NCBI GenBank assembly: GCA_934504345.1
Contig: CAKSVR010000046.1
Coordinates: 1 to 16,556 of the forward strand
Origin: an uncultured Agathobaculum sp.
GTDB taxonomy: Bacteria > Bacillota > Clostridia > Oscillospirales > Butyricicoccaceae
Reading direction: 5' to 3'
Length of the DNA: 16,556 nucleotides
The notes under the pieces were generated by a model. That model was not told the origin of the DNA. It saw nothing but the letters and a program-made list of their open reading frames with translations, and did no database searches. Made by a program: the position numbers and the translations under genes. Shown one piece after another: positions 1 through 7,380 of the stretch. Every line of letters starts with the position of its first letter. Positions within the stretch are counted from its first letter, which is position 1.

Positions 1-104
1 GTGATTGGAAGTGGATTTTAGTTAGAACAGATGGCGGAAAGTGGCAGCATGTTGACCATGGATATTAAGTCAAATTCCAGTTTGTAAGACCGTTCACAAA
101 GCAT

Positions 105-135
105 AAAAAGGCACAGCCACCGGCTGTGCCTTTTC
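105..135. terminator. Bidirectional rho-independent terminator downstream of pepF
   Basis: Thirteen-base arms (106-118 and 122-134) pair perfectly around the 3-nt loop ACC. The core is GGCACAGCC/GGCTGTGCC. Outer A and T runs give a U tract when read from either strand. It ends pepF transcription coming from the right and could also stop a gene entering from the left. Bases 1-104 show no gene or other feature I can support. Confidence 0.85.
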
Positions 136-184
136 TTATCTGTGCAGATTTTCGAGCAATGAAAGAATGAAAAACGGTTACACT

Positions 185-212
185 CTCTCCACTCTTCACT
201 CTCCACTCTTCA
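185..212. repeat. Two tandem copies of a 14-bp repeat across the pepF stop codon
   Basis: CTCTCCACTCTTCA occurs at 185-198 and again, exactly, at 199-212. The pepF stop codon (196-198) is the end of the first copy. The upstream copy encodes the last residues of PepF, so unit duplication or loss would alter its C-terminus. Confidence 0.8.
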
Positions 213-2013
213 CACTCAGCATAGTTTTCTCCATCTCGGAGATCATCTCATCAAACAGCTTTGTCGCATCCTCGACCGGCTTCGGGCTTGCCATATCCAC
301 GCCCGCGCCGCGCAGCAGCGTGATCGGATCGGCGGAGCAGCCGCCAGACAGGAAGCCGAGGTAGTCCTTGACGGCGGGTTCGCCCTCGCGCAGAATACGG
401 CGCGATAGTGCGATCGCGGCGGCATAGCCGGTCGCGTACTGGTAAACGTAATAGTCGTAGTAGAAGTGCGGGATGCGCGCCCACTCGAGCGAGATTTCCT
501 CGTCCACGTTCATTTCCGGGCCGAAATACTGCTCGTTCAGCTTTTTGTACATCGCGCAGAGCGCCTCGGCGGTCGTACCCTCGCCGCGCTGGGTCATTTC
601 GTTGGCGGCCAGCTCGAACTCCGCGAACATGGTCTGACGGTACAGCGTGCCGCGGAACTGCTCGAGGAAATGGTTGATAAGGTACGCACGTTCCTTTTTG
701 TCGGTCGTGACGGACAGCAGGTACTCCATCAGCAGGGCTTCGTTGCAGGTCGAAGCGACCTCGGCAACAAAGATAACATAGTCCTGATATGCGGTCGGCT
801 GGGTCTTGTTGGACAGGTACGAGTGGATGGAGTGACCCATCTCATGCACGAGCGTGAACACATCGTCGAGCGTGCCGTGGAAGTTGAGCAGCACATACGG
901 ATGCACGCGCGCGCCTGCCGAGTATGCGCCCGAGCGCTTGCCCTCGTTCTCGTAAACATCGATCCAGCCGTTATCGAAGCCCTCGCGGAGCAGGTTCAGG
1001 TAGTCCTCGCCGAGCGGCGCAAGCGCCTTGAGCGCGATCTCCTTGGCCTCCTCGAACGTGAACTTCATCTCCACGCCGTCCACGACCGGAACGTACAGGT
1101 CGTACATATGCAGCTCATCCACGCCGAGCAGCTTTTTACGCAGTGCAACATAGCGGTACATGGGCGCGAACGAACGGTGCACCGCATCGATCAGATTGCG
1201 GTAAATCTCGGTCGGCACCTCGTTGCCGTCGAGCGCGGCATCCAGTGTCGAGGGATATTTTCTCACGTTCGCGAAAAACAGCAGCTGCTTGAGCTGCGCG
1301 GACAGCGTTGCCGCCGAGGTGTTGCGGAACTGACCGTAAACCGAATACAGCGAGTCAAATGCGGACTTTCGCAGCACACGGTCGTAGGACTGCATCAGTG
1401 GGATGAACGTACCGTGCGTGACAGGATGCGCGCTGCCGTCCTTGTCCACCGCATCCGGGAATTTGAGGTCGGCATCGTTGAGCATCGAGTAAATGTCATC
1501 CGGGCTGGCCGCCATTTCCCCTGCTGCCGCGAGAATCGCCTCCTCCTTGTCCGAGAGAACGTGCTCACGGCGGCGGCGGATGCGGTCGATGTTCAGGCGG
1601 TACAGCTCGAGCGCAGGCGCTTCGGCGTACAGACGATCCATCTCTGCATCGCTGATGGCGAGCAGCTCAGGCGTTTCAAATGCGGCGGCGGACTGGATCT
1701 CGACCGCGAAGCGTGTCACCTGGCTGACCATCTCCTGATACGCCGCTGCGCGGGTGTCCTCATCGCTGCGGCGCTGGGCGTAGTGTACGAGCGCATCAAA
1801 CGCAAGGCTGATCTCGTCATCCAGACGGAAGAACGACAGCAGCGTTTCGCCGCTCTCAGCCAGTCTGCCGCGGTACGCCGTGATGCGCGGGAGAAATTCC
1901 TTTGCCTTAGCGAGCGCAGCACGCCAGTCATCGTCGCTGGCGAACAGATCGTGAATGGCCCACTTGTCCTTTTCGGGGACATCCGCGCGGGCCGGTATCT
2001 TCTTGGTTTCCAT
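196..2013 (-). CDS. pepF: Oligoendopeptidase F, M3 zinc metallopeptidase
   Basis: A cytoplasmic metallopeptidase that cuts short oligopeptides. The 605-residue length is normal for the PepF/M3B family. The zinc motif HEMGH is at residues 390-394 (ligands H390 and H394, catalytic E391), and the third ligand is most likely E418 in the AEVAST segment. The family's N-terminal helical part precedes it, and the C-terminal half has the usual tyrosine-rich FYYDYYVYQYATG stretch. I chose the ATG at 2013 because AGGAAG lies 8 nt before it and the protein then begins like known PepF proteins. The open frame continues upstream to 2127 but has no ribosome site there. The promoter at 2054-2082 would leave the longer form untranslatable. 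The gene is transcribed alone, divergent from the tRNA-Leu/NYN unit, and ends in the terminator at 105-135. Family assignment is certain; the natural substrates are unknown. Confidence 0.96.
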   Translation of the reverse strand: METKKIPARADVPEKDKWAIHDLFASDDDWRAALAKAKEFLPRITAYRGRLAESGETLLSFFRLDDEISLAFDALVHYAQRRSDEDTRAAAYQEMVSQVTRFAVEIQSAAAFETPELLAISDAEMDRLYAEAPALELYRLNIDRIRRRREHVLSDKEEAILAAAGEMAASPDDIYSMLNDADLKFPDAVDKDGSAHPVTHGTFIPLMQSYDRVLRKSAFDSLYSVYGQFRNTSAATLSAQLKQLLFFANVRKYPSTLDAALDGNEVPTEIYRNLIDAVHRSFAPMYRYVALRKKLLGVDELHMYDLYVPVVDGVEMKFTFEEAKEIALKALAPLGEDYLNLLREGFDNGWIDVYENEGKRSGAYSAGARVHPYVLLNFHGTLDDVFTLVHEMGHSIHSYLSNKTQPTAYQDYVIFVAEVASTCNEALLMEYLLSVTTDKKERAYLINHFLEQFRGTLYRQTMFAEFELAANEMTQRGEGTTAEALCAMYKKLNEQYFGPEMNVDEEISLEWARIPHFYYDYYVYQYATGYAAAIALSRRILREGEPAVKDYLGFLSGGCSADPITLLRGAGVDMASPKPVEDATKLFDEMISEMEKTMLSVKSGE

Positions 2014-2053
2014 GGAAATACTTCCTTTCCGGTAGAGTTTTTCTTTCCTTATT

Positions 2054-2082
2054 ATGATACTCCTTACAGGGAAATCATGCAA
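2054..2082 (-). promoter_or_regulatory. SigmaA-type promoter of pepF
   Basis: Read on the minus strand, TTGCAT (2082-2077), 17 bp and TATCAT (2059-2054). Transcription would start about 2046, some 33 nt before the pepF ATG. It is divergent from the tRNA-Leu promoter. Confidence 0.7.
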
Positions 2083-2133
2083 GAACATTTGCATTTTCTG
2101 TTGCATGAAGTGCCGCGCGTGCCGCATTCCGAT

Positions 2134-2162
2134 TTGACAAATCCCCGCAAAACAGGTATACT
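2134..2162 (+). promoter_or_regulatory. Strong sigmaA promoter of tRNA-Leu and the NYN gene
   Basis: TTGACA (2134-2139), a 17-bp spacer and TATACT (2157-2162). This is close to consensus, as expected for a stable-RNA gene. The start site would fall a few bases before the mature tRNA 5' end at 2173, leaving a very short leader. Confidence 0.85.
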
Positions 2163-2172
2163 AATCTCACCT

Positions 2173-2255
2173 GCGGGTATGGCGGAATGGCAGACGCGCC
2201 AGATTTAGGTTCTGGTGTCTTTGACGTGCAGGTTCAAGTCCTGTTACCCGCACCA
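2173..2255 (+). tRNA. tRNA-Leu, anticodon UAG, with encoded CCA
   Basis: The acceptor arms GCGGGTA (2173-2179) and TACCCGC (2245-2251) pair fully and are followed by discriminator A and an encoded CCA. The anticodon stem is CCAGA/TCTGG around the loop TTTAGGT, with anticodon TAG at 2206-2208, which reads CUA and other CUN leucine codons. The long variable arm (GTC-TTT-GAC) marks a class II tRNA, consistent with leucine. The T arm carries GGTTCAAGTCC. It sits directly upstream of the NYN gene with no terminator between them. Confidence 0.95.
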
Positions 2256-2288
2256 TTTCTTTTCCCTGTCAAGCAAGGGAGGTATCCC

Positions 2289-3062
2289 ATGAACCAACTG
2301 CATACCATCGCTGTTATGATCGATGCCGACAACGCACCGGCGGCCCGTATCGCCGATGTGCTGCACACGCTCTCTCTGCGTGGCCGTATCGTTGTCAAGC
2401 GCGCCTACGGCAACTGGCGCAAGGACCCTCTCAAAAGCTGGGTCGAGCCCATCAGGCAGCTGGCCATCCGTGCCGAACAGCAGTTTGACTATGTTGCCGG
2501 CAAAAACGCGACCGACATCGCGCTTGCCATCGATGCGATGGAGCTGCTGCACACCGGCCGCTTTGATGCGTTCGCTATCGTTTCGAGCGACAGCGACTAC
2601 ACGCCGCTTGCCATCAAGCTGCGCGAATACGGCGCTTATGTTTTCGGCGTGGGCGAGGCGGCAACGCCGGAATCGTTCCGCAATGCCTGTGACGAGTTTC
2701 TGTTCCTGAACAGCCTCTTCCCTGCCGCACAGCCCGCCGAACCGACCAAGCCCGCGCAGACCGAAAAGCCCAAGCCGCCTGTCGAGCCGGTGAATCCGGA
2801 ACCGGCCAAGCCCACGGACAACGCTCCGGCTTACAGCATCGATATTCTGCACGAGCTGATCCTGCAGGCCTACCTCGCGGGCCGCAAAAGCAACGGCTTC
2901 ATCAACGCCGCCTGTGTGGGCTCGTATATCCGCCGTGTCGAGCCGGATTTTGACTCCCGCAAATACGGCTTCAAGACCATGGCAAAGCTGCTGAGCGCCT
3001 TCCCCGAGAAATACGTTATCGACCAGCAGCAGTCCGGCCTGTACTTTAAGTGCCTGCGCTAA
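2289..3062 (+). CDS. NYN (PIN-like) nuclease domain plus C-terminal OST-HTH/LOTUS domain protein
   Basis: A 257-residue two-domain protein, probably an RNA-binding nuclease. The NYN domain (about 5-150) shows the expected acidic set: D12 and D14 in IDADN, D76 in the NATDIALAID segment, and D101/D103 in SSDSDYTPL. In NYN/PIN proteins these bind divalent metal for RNA cleavage. A proline-rich linker (about 160-190, several KP/EP repeats) leads to a LOTUS-like winged helix (about 195-257, ending GLYFKCLR), a fold associated with RNA or G-quadruplex binding. The ATG at 2289 is preceded by AGGGAGG (2276-2282). The open frame reaches back into the tRNA but has no translation signal there. The gene starts 33 bp after the tRNA CCA and has no promoter of its own that I can see, so it is probably made as a tRNA-mRNA transcript. 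A short TCCCT/AGGGA pairing may partly cover the ribosome site. Substrate unknown; COG1432/LabA-like family. Confidence 0.88.
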   Translation: MNQLHTIAVMIDADNAPAARIADVLHTLSLRGRIVVKRAYGNWRKDPLKSWVEPIRQLAIRAEQQFDYVAGKNATDIALAIDAMELLHTGRFDAFAIVSSDSDYTPLAIKLREYGAYVFGVGEAATPESFRNACDEFLFLNSLFPAAQPAEPTKPAQTEKPKPPVEPVNPEPAKPTDNAPAYSIDILHELILQAYLAGRKSNGFINAACVGSYIRRVEPDFDSRKYGFKTMAKLLSAFPEKYVIDQQQSGLYFKCLR

Positions 3063-3074
3063 CCGCAAAACAAA

Positions 3075-3105
3075 ACCCGCTGTGAGCATTCACAGCGGGT
3101 TTTTT
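3075..3105. terminator. Rho-independent terminator between convergent genes
   Basis: ACCCGCTGTGA (3075-3085), loop GCAT, TCACAGCGGGT (3090-3100), then a T run to 3105. It is strong for the NYN transcript. A shorter run of A before the stem gives a weaker U tract for the thioesterase transcript from the right. Confidence 0.9.
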
Positions 3106-3115
3106 CTGCCTCTTT

Positions 3116-3508
3116 TTACTTGGCGAGCTTTGCCTGTGCCTTCTGCTCGAAGCGCTCCTTGGCAACGATAGCGCGCTGGTGCGTGCCCTCACCGATCAGG
3201 CCGGCCTCGTCATAAGCCGCAACCTTAAAGGTCAGCATCTTGCCGTTCGGAGAAATCTCGGTCAGCTCGGTTTCCACGCGGACCTCCATGCCCTCCGGCG
3301 TAGCGGCAACATGGCTTACGCTGATGAGCGTACCGACCGTGGTCTTGCCCTCTTCCAGCTCCGGTGCAACGCTGCCTGCGGCGGTGTTCTCGATGGCTGC
3401 GACCATCATCGGGGTCGCAAAAACGGATACCAGACCGCTGCCGACGTTGCAGGCCAGCTGCTCCTTGGTGACAGTAAACTTCTTCTCGCCCTTAATACCG
3501 GTATTCAT
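3116..3508 (-). CDS. Hotdog-fold thioesterase of the fluoroacetyl-CoA thioesterase (FlK) type
   Basis: A 130-residue single-domain hotdog protein expected to hydrolyse a small acyl-CoA thioester. Residues T32, E40 and H66 have the same spacing (8 and 26) as the Thr42/Glu50/His76 triad of Streptomyces FlK, all offset by ten. The segment around them (VFATPMMVAAIENTA, then SVSHVAATP) fits the family. The ATG at 3508 has GGAGC 6 nt upstream. It is the last gene of the parA-parB-hypothetical-serS unit, 34 nt after serS with no terminator between. Many gut Firmicutes carry such 'thioesterase family' proteins without making or meeting fluoroacetate, so the true substrate is more likely a common short acyl-CoA. 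That is inference. Confidence 0.87.
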   Translation of the reverse strand: MNTGIKGEKKFTVTKEQLACNVGSGLVSVFATPMMVAAIENTAAGSVAPELEEGKTTVGTLISVSHVAATPEGMEVRVETELTEISPNGKMLTFKVAAYDEAGLIGEGTHQRAIVAKERFEQKAQAKLAK

Positions 3509-3542
3509 AGCTTTGCTCCTATCTTTAGCTTGATTCCAAAGA

Positions 3543-4835
3543 TTACTTCTTGCGGATCTCGGTCATGCCGCCCATGTACGGCTGCAGCGGCTTCGGGATT
3601 GCAACCGAGCCGTCCTCACGCAGGTTGTTCTCGAGGAACGCGATCAGCATACGCGGAGGTGCAACAACGGTATTGTTCAGCGTGTGTGCAAAGTACAGCT
3701 CCTTCGGATTTTCCTTGCTGCGGACACGGATGCCCAGACGGCGTGCCTGTGCATCACCGAGGTTCGAGCAGGAGCCGACCTCGAAATACTTCTTCTGGCG
3801 CGGCGACCATGCCTCTACGTCGCAGGACTTGACCTTGAGGTCAGCCAGATCGCCCGAGCAGCACTCGAGGGTGCGTACCGGAATATCCAGCGTGCGGAAG
3901 AAATCAACCGTGTTCTGCCACAGTTTGTCGTACCACATCTTGCTCTCTTCCGGCTTGCAGACTACGACCATCTCCTGCTTCTCGAACTGGTGGATACGGT
4001 ATACACCGCGCTCCTCGATGCCGTGTGCGCCGACTTCCTTACGGAAGCACGGAGAGTAGCTCGTCAGGGTCTGCGGGAGGGTTTCCTCGTCGTTGATGGT
4101 GTTGATGAACTTGCCGATCATGGAGTGCTCGGAGGTGCCGATCAGGTACAGGTCCTCGCCCTCGATCTTGTACATCATGTTCTCCATTTCCTTGAAGGAC
4201 ATAACACCCTTTACTACATCACCGTGGATCATGAACGGCGGGATGTAGTAGGTGAAGCCGCGGTCGATCATAAAGTCGCGCGCATAGGACAGGATGGAGG
4301 AATGCAGGCGTGCAATATCGCCCTTGAGGTAGTAGAAGCCGTTGCCGGAGGTGTTGCGGGCTGCATCGAGGTCGATGCCGTCGAAGGACTCCATGATGTC
4401 AACGTGGTACGGAACCTCGAAATCCGGAACAGCCGGATCGCCGAACTTCTCGATCTCGACGTTCTCGGAGTCGTCCTTGCCGATCGGAACGGACGGGTCA
4501 ATGATGTTAGGAATGACCATCATGCGGCTCTTGACTTCCTCAGCGTAGGTCTTTTCGTCCTCCTCGAGCTTTGCCATCTCGTCGGCCATAGCCTTTACCT
4601 CGGCCTTGATCTTCTCGGCCTCGTCCTTCTGACCCTTTGCCATCAGGCCGCCGATCTCCTTGGACTTCTTGTTGCGCTGTGCGCGCAGCTCGTCGCAGCG
4701 GGTCTTGGCAGCGCGGTACTTCGCATCAAACTCGATGACCTCGTCTACCATCGGGAGCTTTTCGTCCTGAAACTTCTTCTTGATGTTTTCCTTTACCGCA
4801 TCCGGATTGGTGCGGACAAATTTAATATCCAGCAT
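3543..4835 (-). CDS. serS: Seryl-tRNA synthetase
   Basis: Charges tRNA-Ser (and tRNA-Sec where present) with serine in the cytoplasm. The 430-residue length is normal. The N-terminal long coiled-coil arm that grips the tRNA variable arm is at about 30-105 (rich in K/E/A). The class II catalytic core follows: TSE at 234-236, motif 2 at about 263-288 (CFRKEVGAHGIEERG, then RIHQFEKQE), and motif 3 around 388-404 (LNNTVVAPPRMLIAFLENN). The motif 3 wording differs from the usual GSGLAVGRTLVA form but keeps the key Arg and the LENN end, a variant I associate with clostridial SerRS. The ATG at 4835 is 6 nt after the stop of the preceding gene, whose end supplies the GAGGAG ribosome site. No T-box leader is possible here because the gene is internal to an operon. 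Confidence 0.97.
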   Translation of the reverse strand: MLDIKFVRTNPDAVKENIKKKFQDEKLPMVDEVIEFDAKYRAAKTRCDELRAQRNKKSKEIGGLMAKGQKDEAEKIKAEVKAMADEMAKLEEDEKTYAEEVKSRMMVIPNIIDPSVPIGKDDSENVEIEKFGDPAVPDFEVPYHVDIMESFDGIDLDAARNTSGNGFYYLKGDIARLHSSILSYARDFMIDRGFTYYIPPFMIHGDVVKGVMSFKEMENMMYKIEGEDLYLIGTSEHSMIGKFINTINDEETLPQTLTSYSPCFRKEVGAHGIEERGVYRIHQFEKQEMVVVCKPEESKMWYDKLWQNTVDFFRTLDIPVRTLECCSGDLADLKVKSCDVEAWSPRQKKYFEVGSCSNLGDAQARRLGIRVRSKENPKELYFAHTLNNTVVAPPRMLIAFLENNLREDGSVAIPKPLQPYMGGMTEIRKK

Positions 4836-4841
4836 TGTATT

Positions 4842-5417
4842 TTACTCCTCTGCTTTATTATTGACTGCTTCAATTTTCTGCTTGACCTGCTTGAACTGCT
4901 CGGCTTCGTCAGCCGTCAGCACCCACAGCGTTTCATCGCCGCCGGTACGGGTCAGCACGGGCTCGGTGAACGTGTCCACCAGTTCCTTGTAGAGCGCATT
5001 TGCCTGCTCGTAATTTTCAGCCAGCAGCGCATTCTGCACCGCCGCCAGCTTGGACAGCGCCGAAGTGCGGGCGGTCAGCTTGCTGACACCTGCCGCGATG
5101 TCTTTCTGCTCATCCGCAGTGAGCGTTTTGTCCGCGCTCAATGCGGTCCGCACACCCTCGATCGCCTGCTGCTGCTCGTCATACTGCTTCTGCAGGTCTT
5201 CCATCTTCTGGGTTGCGCCCTGTGCCACCGTCTGCTGCTGCGTGAGCTGCGAACTCAGGTTCTCCACCTGCTTGTCCGCACGGGACTGTGCCACATAGCT
5301 GATGAGAATGAGTGCGATGGCCACTGAAAACAGGCCGACGATATAAAAGGTCAGCGTGGTGCGGCTGAGCTTTTTCTCCGGCTTGTTCTGTTCCGGCTGC
5401 TTATTCTGCTCGTCCAT
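4842..5417 (-). CDS. Single-pass membrane protein with cytoplasm-facing N-tail and extracytoplasmic coiled coil; function unknown
   Basis: 191 residues that I do not recognise as a named family. The N-tail (1-20) is polar and rich in N/Q/K/E. One hydrophobic helix spans about 21-43 (LTFYIVGLFSVAIALILISY). A glutamine- and glutamate-rich heptad-like coiled coil follows (about 47-92), then an Ala/Leu-rich helical region (about 108-190) resembling a short TPR-like helix pair (NALLAENYEQANALYKELVD). The charge pattern (KK before the helix) suggests the C-terminal part lies outside. The ATG at 5417 has a near-perfect AAAGGAGG 6 nt upstream that overlaps the parB stop codon, so it is tightly coupled to parB. 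The position suggests, but does not prove, a link to chromosome or division-site organisation. Confidence 0.85.
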   Translation of the reverse strand: MDEQNKQPEQNKPEKKLSRTTLTFYIVGLFSVAIALILISYVAQSRADKQVENLSSQLTQQQTVAQGATQKMEDLQKQYDEQQQAIEGVRTALSADKTLTADEQKDIAAGVSKLTARTSALSKLAAVQNALLAENYEQANALYKELVDTFTEPVLTRTGGDETLWVLTADEAEQFKQVKQKIEAVNNKAEE

Positions 5418-5429
5418 TGCTTGCCTCCT

Positions 5430-6305
5430 TTATACACGCAGATTGCGGAGGGCTTCGGTCAGCCGCTCCAGATCGTCTGCGCCATAGTATTCCAGTGTCA
5501 GCTGGCCGCTGTGCTTGCCCTGCTGGATGCTGATCTTGCGCCCAAGCGCACTCTCCAGATCTTTCTCCAGCTCGGCAACGTAGTCCACAGGAACTTCCAG
5601 CGGCTGCGGCGGCGTTTGAACCTCCGGCTTGTTGAGCTTTTTCGCCAGCGCCTCCGCCTGACGGACGGACAGACCGACCATCTGCTTTGCAGCATCCACA
5701 CGCCTGCCTTCCTCGGCCACGGCCAGCACCGCGCGGGCATGGCCGCCGGAGAGCTCACCCTCGCTGACCATGCTGCGTACCGCATCCGGCAGCGCCAGCA
5801 GGCGGAGTGCATTCGCCACGGCCGAGCGCGACTTGACAACGCGCTGTGCGACCTGCTCCTGTGTCAGACCGAACTGCTTCATCAGCCGCTCATAGCCCTC
5901 GGCTTCTTCGATGGGATTCAGGTCCTGCCGCTGCAGGTTCTCGATCAGCGCCAGCTCCATGACCTCGCTCTCACTGGCCTCGAGGATCATCGCAGGGATG
6001 TCCTCCAGACCCGCCTGACGGGCCGCACGCCAGCGGCGCTCACCGGCGATGATCTGATAATAGCCGTCCTTGTCGGCACGGCGCACCGTGATCGGCGTGA
6101 TAACGCCGTGCTGGCGGATGCTCTCCGCGAGCTCGTCCAGTGAGCTTTGCTCGAATACTTTCCTCGGCTGGTCGGGATTCGGCTCGATCTTTGCCAGAGG
6201 CAGGTTCTTCGTGCCGTTGTCCACGCTCTCTTCCATCAGGTCGCTGGTGTCGCTGCCGAACAGGTTGGACAGGCCGCCGCCCAGACCCATTTTTGCGCCT
6301 GCCAT
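5430..6305 (-). CDS. parB: ParB/Spo0J chromosome-partitioning CTPase and parS-binding protein
   Basis: Binds parS, spreads as a CTP-dependent sliding clamp and loads SMC/condensin. At 291 residues it has the full family layout. The N-terminal KMGLGGGLSNLF peptide (5-16) resembles the ParA-stimulating segment. The CTP-binding P motif GERRWRA is at 88-94, ENLQR at 122-126, a helix-turn-helix around 147-172, and the C-terminal dimer domain about 235-291. Residues at the four positions that separate ParB from Noc specificity read R160, A166, A171 and G188, three of them identical to the published ParB set (R, T, A, G), so it should read parS. The start codon shares one base with the parA stop (TGATG at 6307-6303), implying translational coupling. 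Confidence 0.97.
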   Translation of the reverse strand: MAGAKMGLGGGLSNLFGSDTSDLMEESVDNGTKNLPLAKIEPNPDQPRKVFEQSSLDELAESIRQHGVITPITVRRADKDGYYQIIAGERRWRAARQAGLEDIPAMILEASESEVMELALIENLQRQDLNPIEEAEGYERLMKQFGLTQEQVAQRVVKSRSAVANALRLLALPDAVRSMVSEGELSGGHARAVLAVAEEGRRVDAAKQMVGLSVRQAEALAKKLNKPEVQTPPQPLEVPVDYVAELEKDLESALGRKISIQQGKHSGQLTLEYYGADDLERLTEALRNLRV

Positions 6306-7081
6306 CAGCCTCTCCCCTTTCGGTCGTTCTTTTCCAGTATCTCATCCGCGAGGGATAGATATGCCTCCGCGCCGCGGCACATTCTGTCGTATGCCGTGAT
6401 AGGCTTGCCGTGGCTGGGTGCTTCACTCAGGCGCACGTTGCGCGGCACGACTGCCGAGAACACCTCGCCCGGGAAGTGCTTTTTCACTTCCTCGACCACC
6501 TGAATGGACAGGTTGGTGCGGCCATCGAACATGGTCAGCAGCACACCCTCGAGCACCAGCTTGCGGTTGAGCGCTTTCTTCACCATACGCACGGTCGTCA
6601 TCAGCTGGCTGAGACCCTCGAGCGCATAATACTCGCACTGGAGCGGCACAAGAAAGCTGTCCGCCGCGCACAGGCAGTTCAAGGTCAGCAGGCCGAGGGA
6701 CGGCGGGCAGTCGATGAACACATAGTCGTAATCGTCCTTCACCTGATCGAGCACATTCTTCAGACGGTACTCGCGGTCGGACATTCCGATGAGATCGAGC
6801 TCCGCGCCCGCCAGATTGACGTTCGCGCCCAGAATATCGACCCACTTGGTCGGAACGATGGCGCTCTTGACATCCGGCTGTTCGGCAACGATCAGGTCGT
6901 AGATCGAGGTTTCCAGCGAACGCGGATCAACGCCAAAGCCCGAGGTCGCATTGCCCTGCGGATCGAAGTCGCACAGGAGAACGCGCTTTTCGCGCTCGGA
7001 CAGCGCCGCCGCGAGATTGATTGCGGTTGTAGTTTTTCCCACGCCGCCCTTTTGATTGGCAAACGCGATAATTTTACCCAT
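6305..7081 (-). CDS. parA: ParA/Soj chromosome-partitioning ATPase
   Basis: Deviant Walker ATPase that binds nucleoid DNA as an ATP dimer, interacts with ParB and in Bacillus also regulates DnaA. Visible motifs are KGGVGKTT (residues 11-18, signature Lys K11), DFDPQGN (38-44, Walker A') and the Walker B segment VFIDCPPSLGLL. I place the start at the ATG ending at 7081 (258 residues, MGKIIAFANQKGG), because GAGAGG lies 8 nt before it. An ATG at 7087 would be only 2 nt from that site, and the open frame back to 7132 overlaps the promoter -10 element. The gene has its own strong promoter (7121-7149), 22 bp from the nearest parS, so ParB spreading could influence it. It is first of a five-gene unit ending with the thioesterase. 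Confidence 0.97.
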   Translation of the reverse strand: MGKIIAFANQKGGVGKTTTAINLAAALSEREKRVLLCDFDPQGNATSGFGVDPRSLETSIYDLIVAEQPDVKSAIVPTKWVDILGANVNLAGAELDLIGMSDREYRLKNVLDQVKDDYDYVFIDCPPSLGLLTLNCLCAADSFLVPLQCEYYALEGLSQLMTTVRMVKKALNRKLVLEGVLLTMFDGRTNLSIQVVEEVKKHFPGEVFSAVVPRNVRLSEAPSHGKPITAYDRMCRGAEAYLSLADEILEKNDRKGRG

Positions 7082-7120
7082 AGTCATTTCCTCTCGTCCA
7101 TGGTTTTTTCTACGGATTTC

Positions 7121-7149
7121 ATTATAACACATTGCCCTTTTAATTGCAA
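7121..7149 (-). promoter_or_regulatory. SigmaA promoter of the parA operon, extended -10
   Basis: On the minus strand TTGCAA (7149-7144), 17 bp, then TATAAT (7126-7121), preceded by TGT, giving an extended TGnTATAAT. It is the only strong promoter I find for parA through the thioesterase gene. Confidence 0.85.
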
Positions 7150-7171
7150 AGCTATCAGGGTATTTTTCGCG

Positions 7172-7187
7172 TGTTTCACGTGAAACA
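7172..7187. promoter_or_regulatory. parS site 1
   Basis: Exact 16-bp palindrome TGTTTCACGTGAAACA, identical to the Bacillus parS consensus. It is the copy nearest the parA promoter. Confidence 0.95.
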
Positions 7188-7235
7188 ACGGTAGATTTGC
7201 TTGTTTCTTACAGAAGCGGCTGTGTTTCACAGCAA

Positions 7236-7251
7236 TGTTTCACGTGAAACA
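7236..7251. promoter_or_regulatory. parS site 2
   Basis: Exact TGTTTCACGTGAAACA. A half site, TGTTTCAC, stands just before it at 7223-7230, perhaps a decayed fifth copy. Confidence 0.95.
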
Positions 7252-7275
7252 GAAAAAGAGCCGCATAGGGCTCTT
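7252..7275 (-). terminator. Terminator of noc
   Basis: On the minus strand AAGAGCC (7275-7269), loop CTATGC, GGCTCTT (7262-7256), then a U tract from 7257-7253. It lies 134 bp past the noc stop and insulates noc from parA. It directly abuts parS site 2. Confidence 0.75.
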
Positions 7276-7338
7276 ACCTTATTATATATAGGCGTTTTTT
7301 CAGATGGACACGGCGCCTTGCCGTTAAACAAACCGCAG

Positions 7339-7354
7339 TGTTTCACGTGAAACA
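7339..7354. promoter_or_regulatory. parS site 3
   Basis: Exact TGTTTCACGTGAAACA in the noc-parA spacer. Confidence 0.95.
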
Positions 7355-7380
7355 AAATTGCCCGATTTGTGGAACAAACG

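Noticed and set aside
466..2208. Long plus-strand open frame (580 codons) opposite pepF
   Set aside because: It is the GC-rich antisense shadow of pepF, which has the complete M3 domain and HEMGH motif. The translated frame has no recognisable domain and is rich in V/R/H/L.
2235..2255. tRNA-Leu 3' end as an integration (att) site
   Set aside because: No integrase and no repeat of the tRNA 3' end noticed in the window; the neighbours are housekeeping genes.
3684..5327. Plus-strand open frame of 547 codons opposite serS and the coiled-coil gene
   Set aside because: Antisense to two well-supported genes. No promoter or ribosome site was found, and the composition is typical of a shadow frame.
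7275..7290. TATAAT-like element on the minus strand at 7281-7286 as a second parA promoter
   Set aside because: No matching -35, and its transcript would start at or inside the noc terminator stem.
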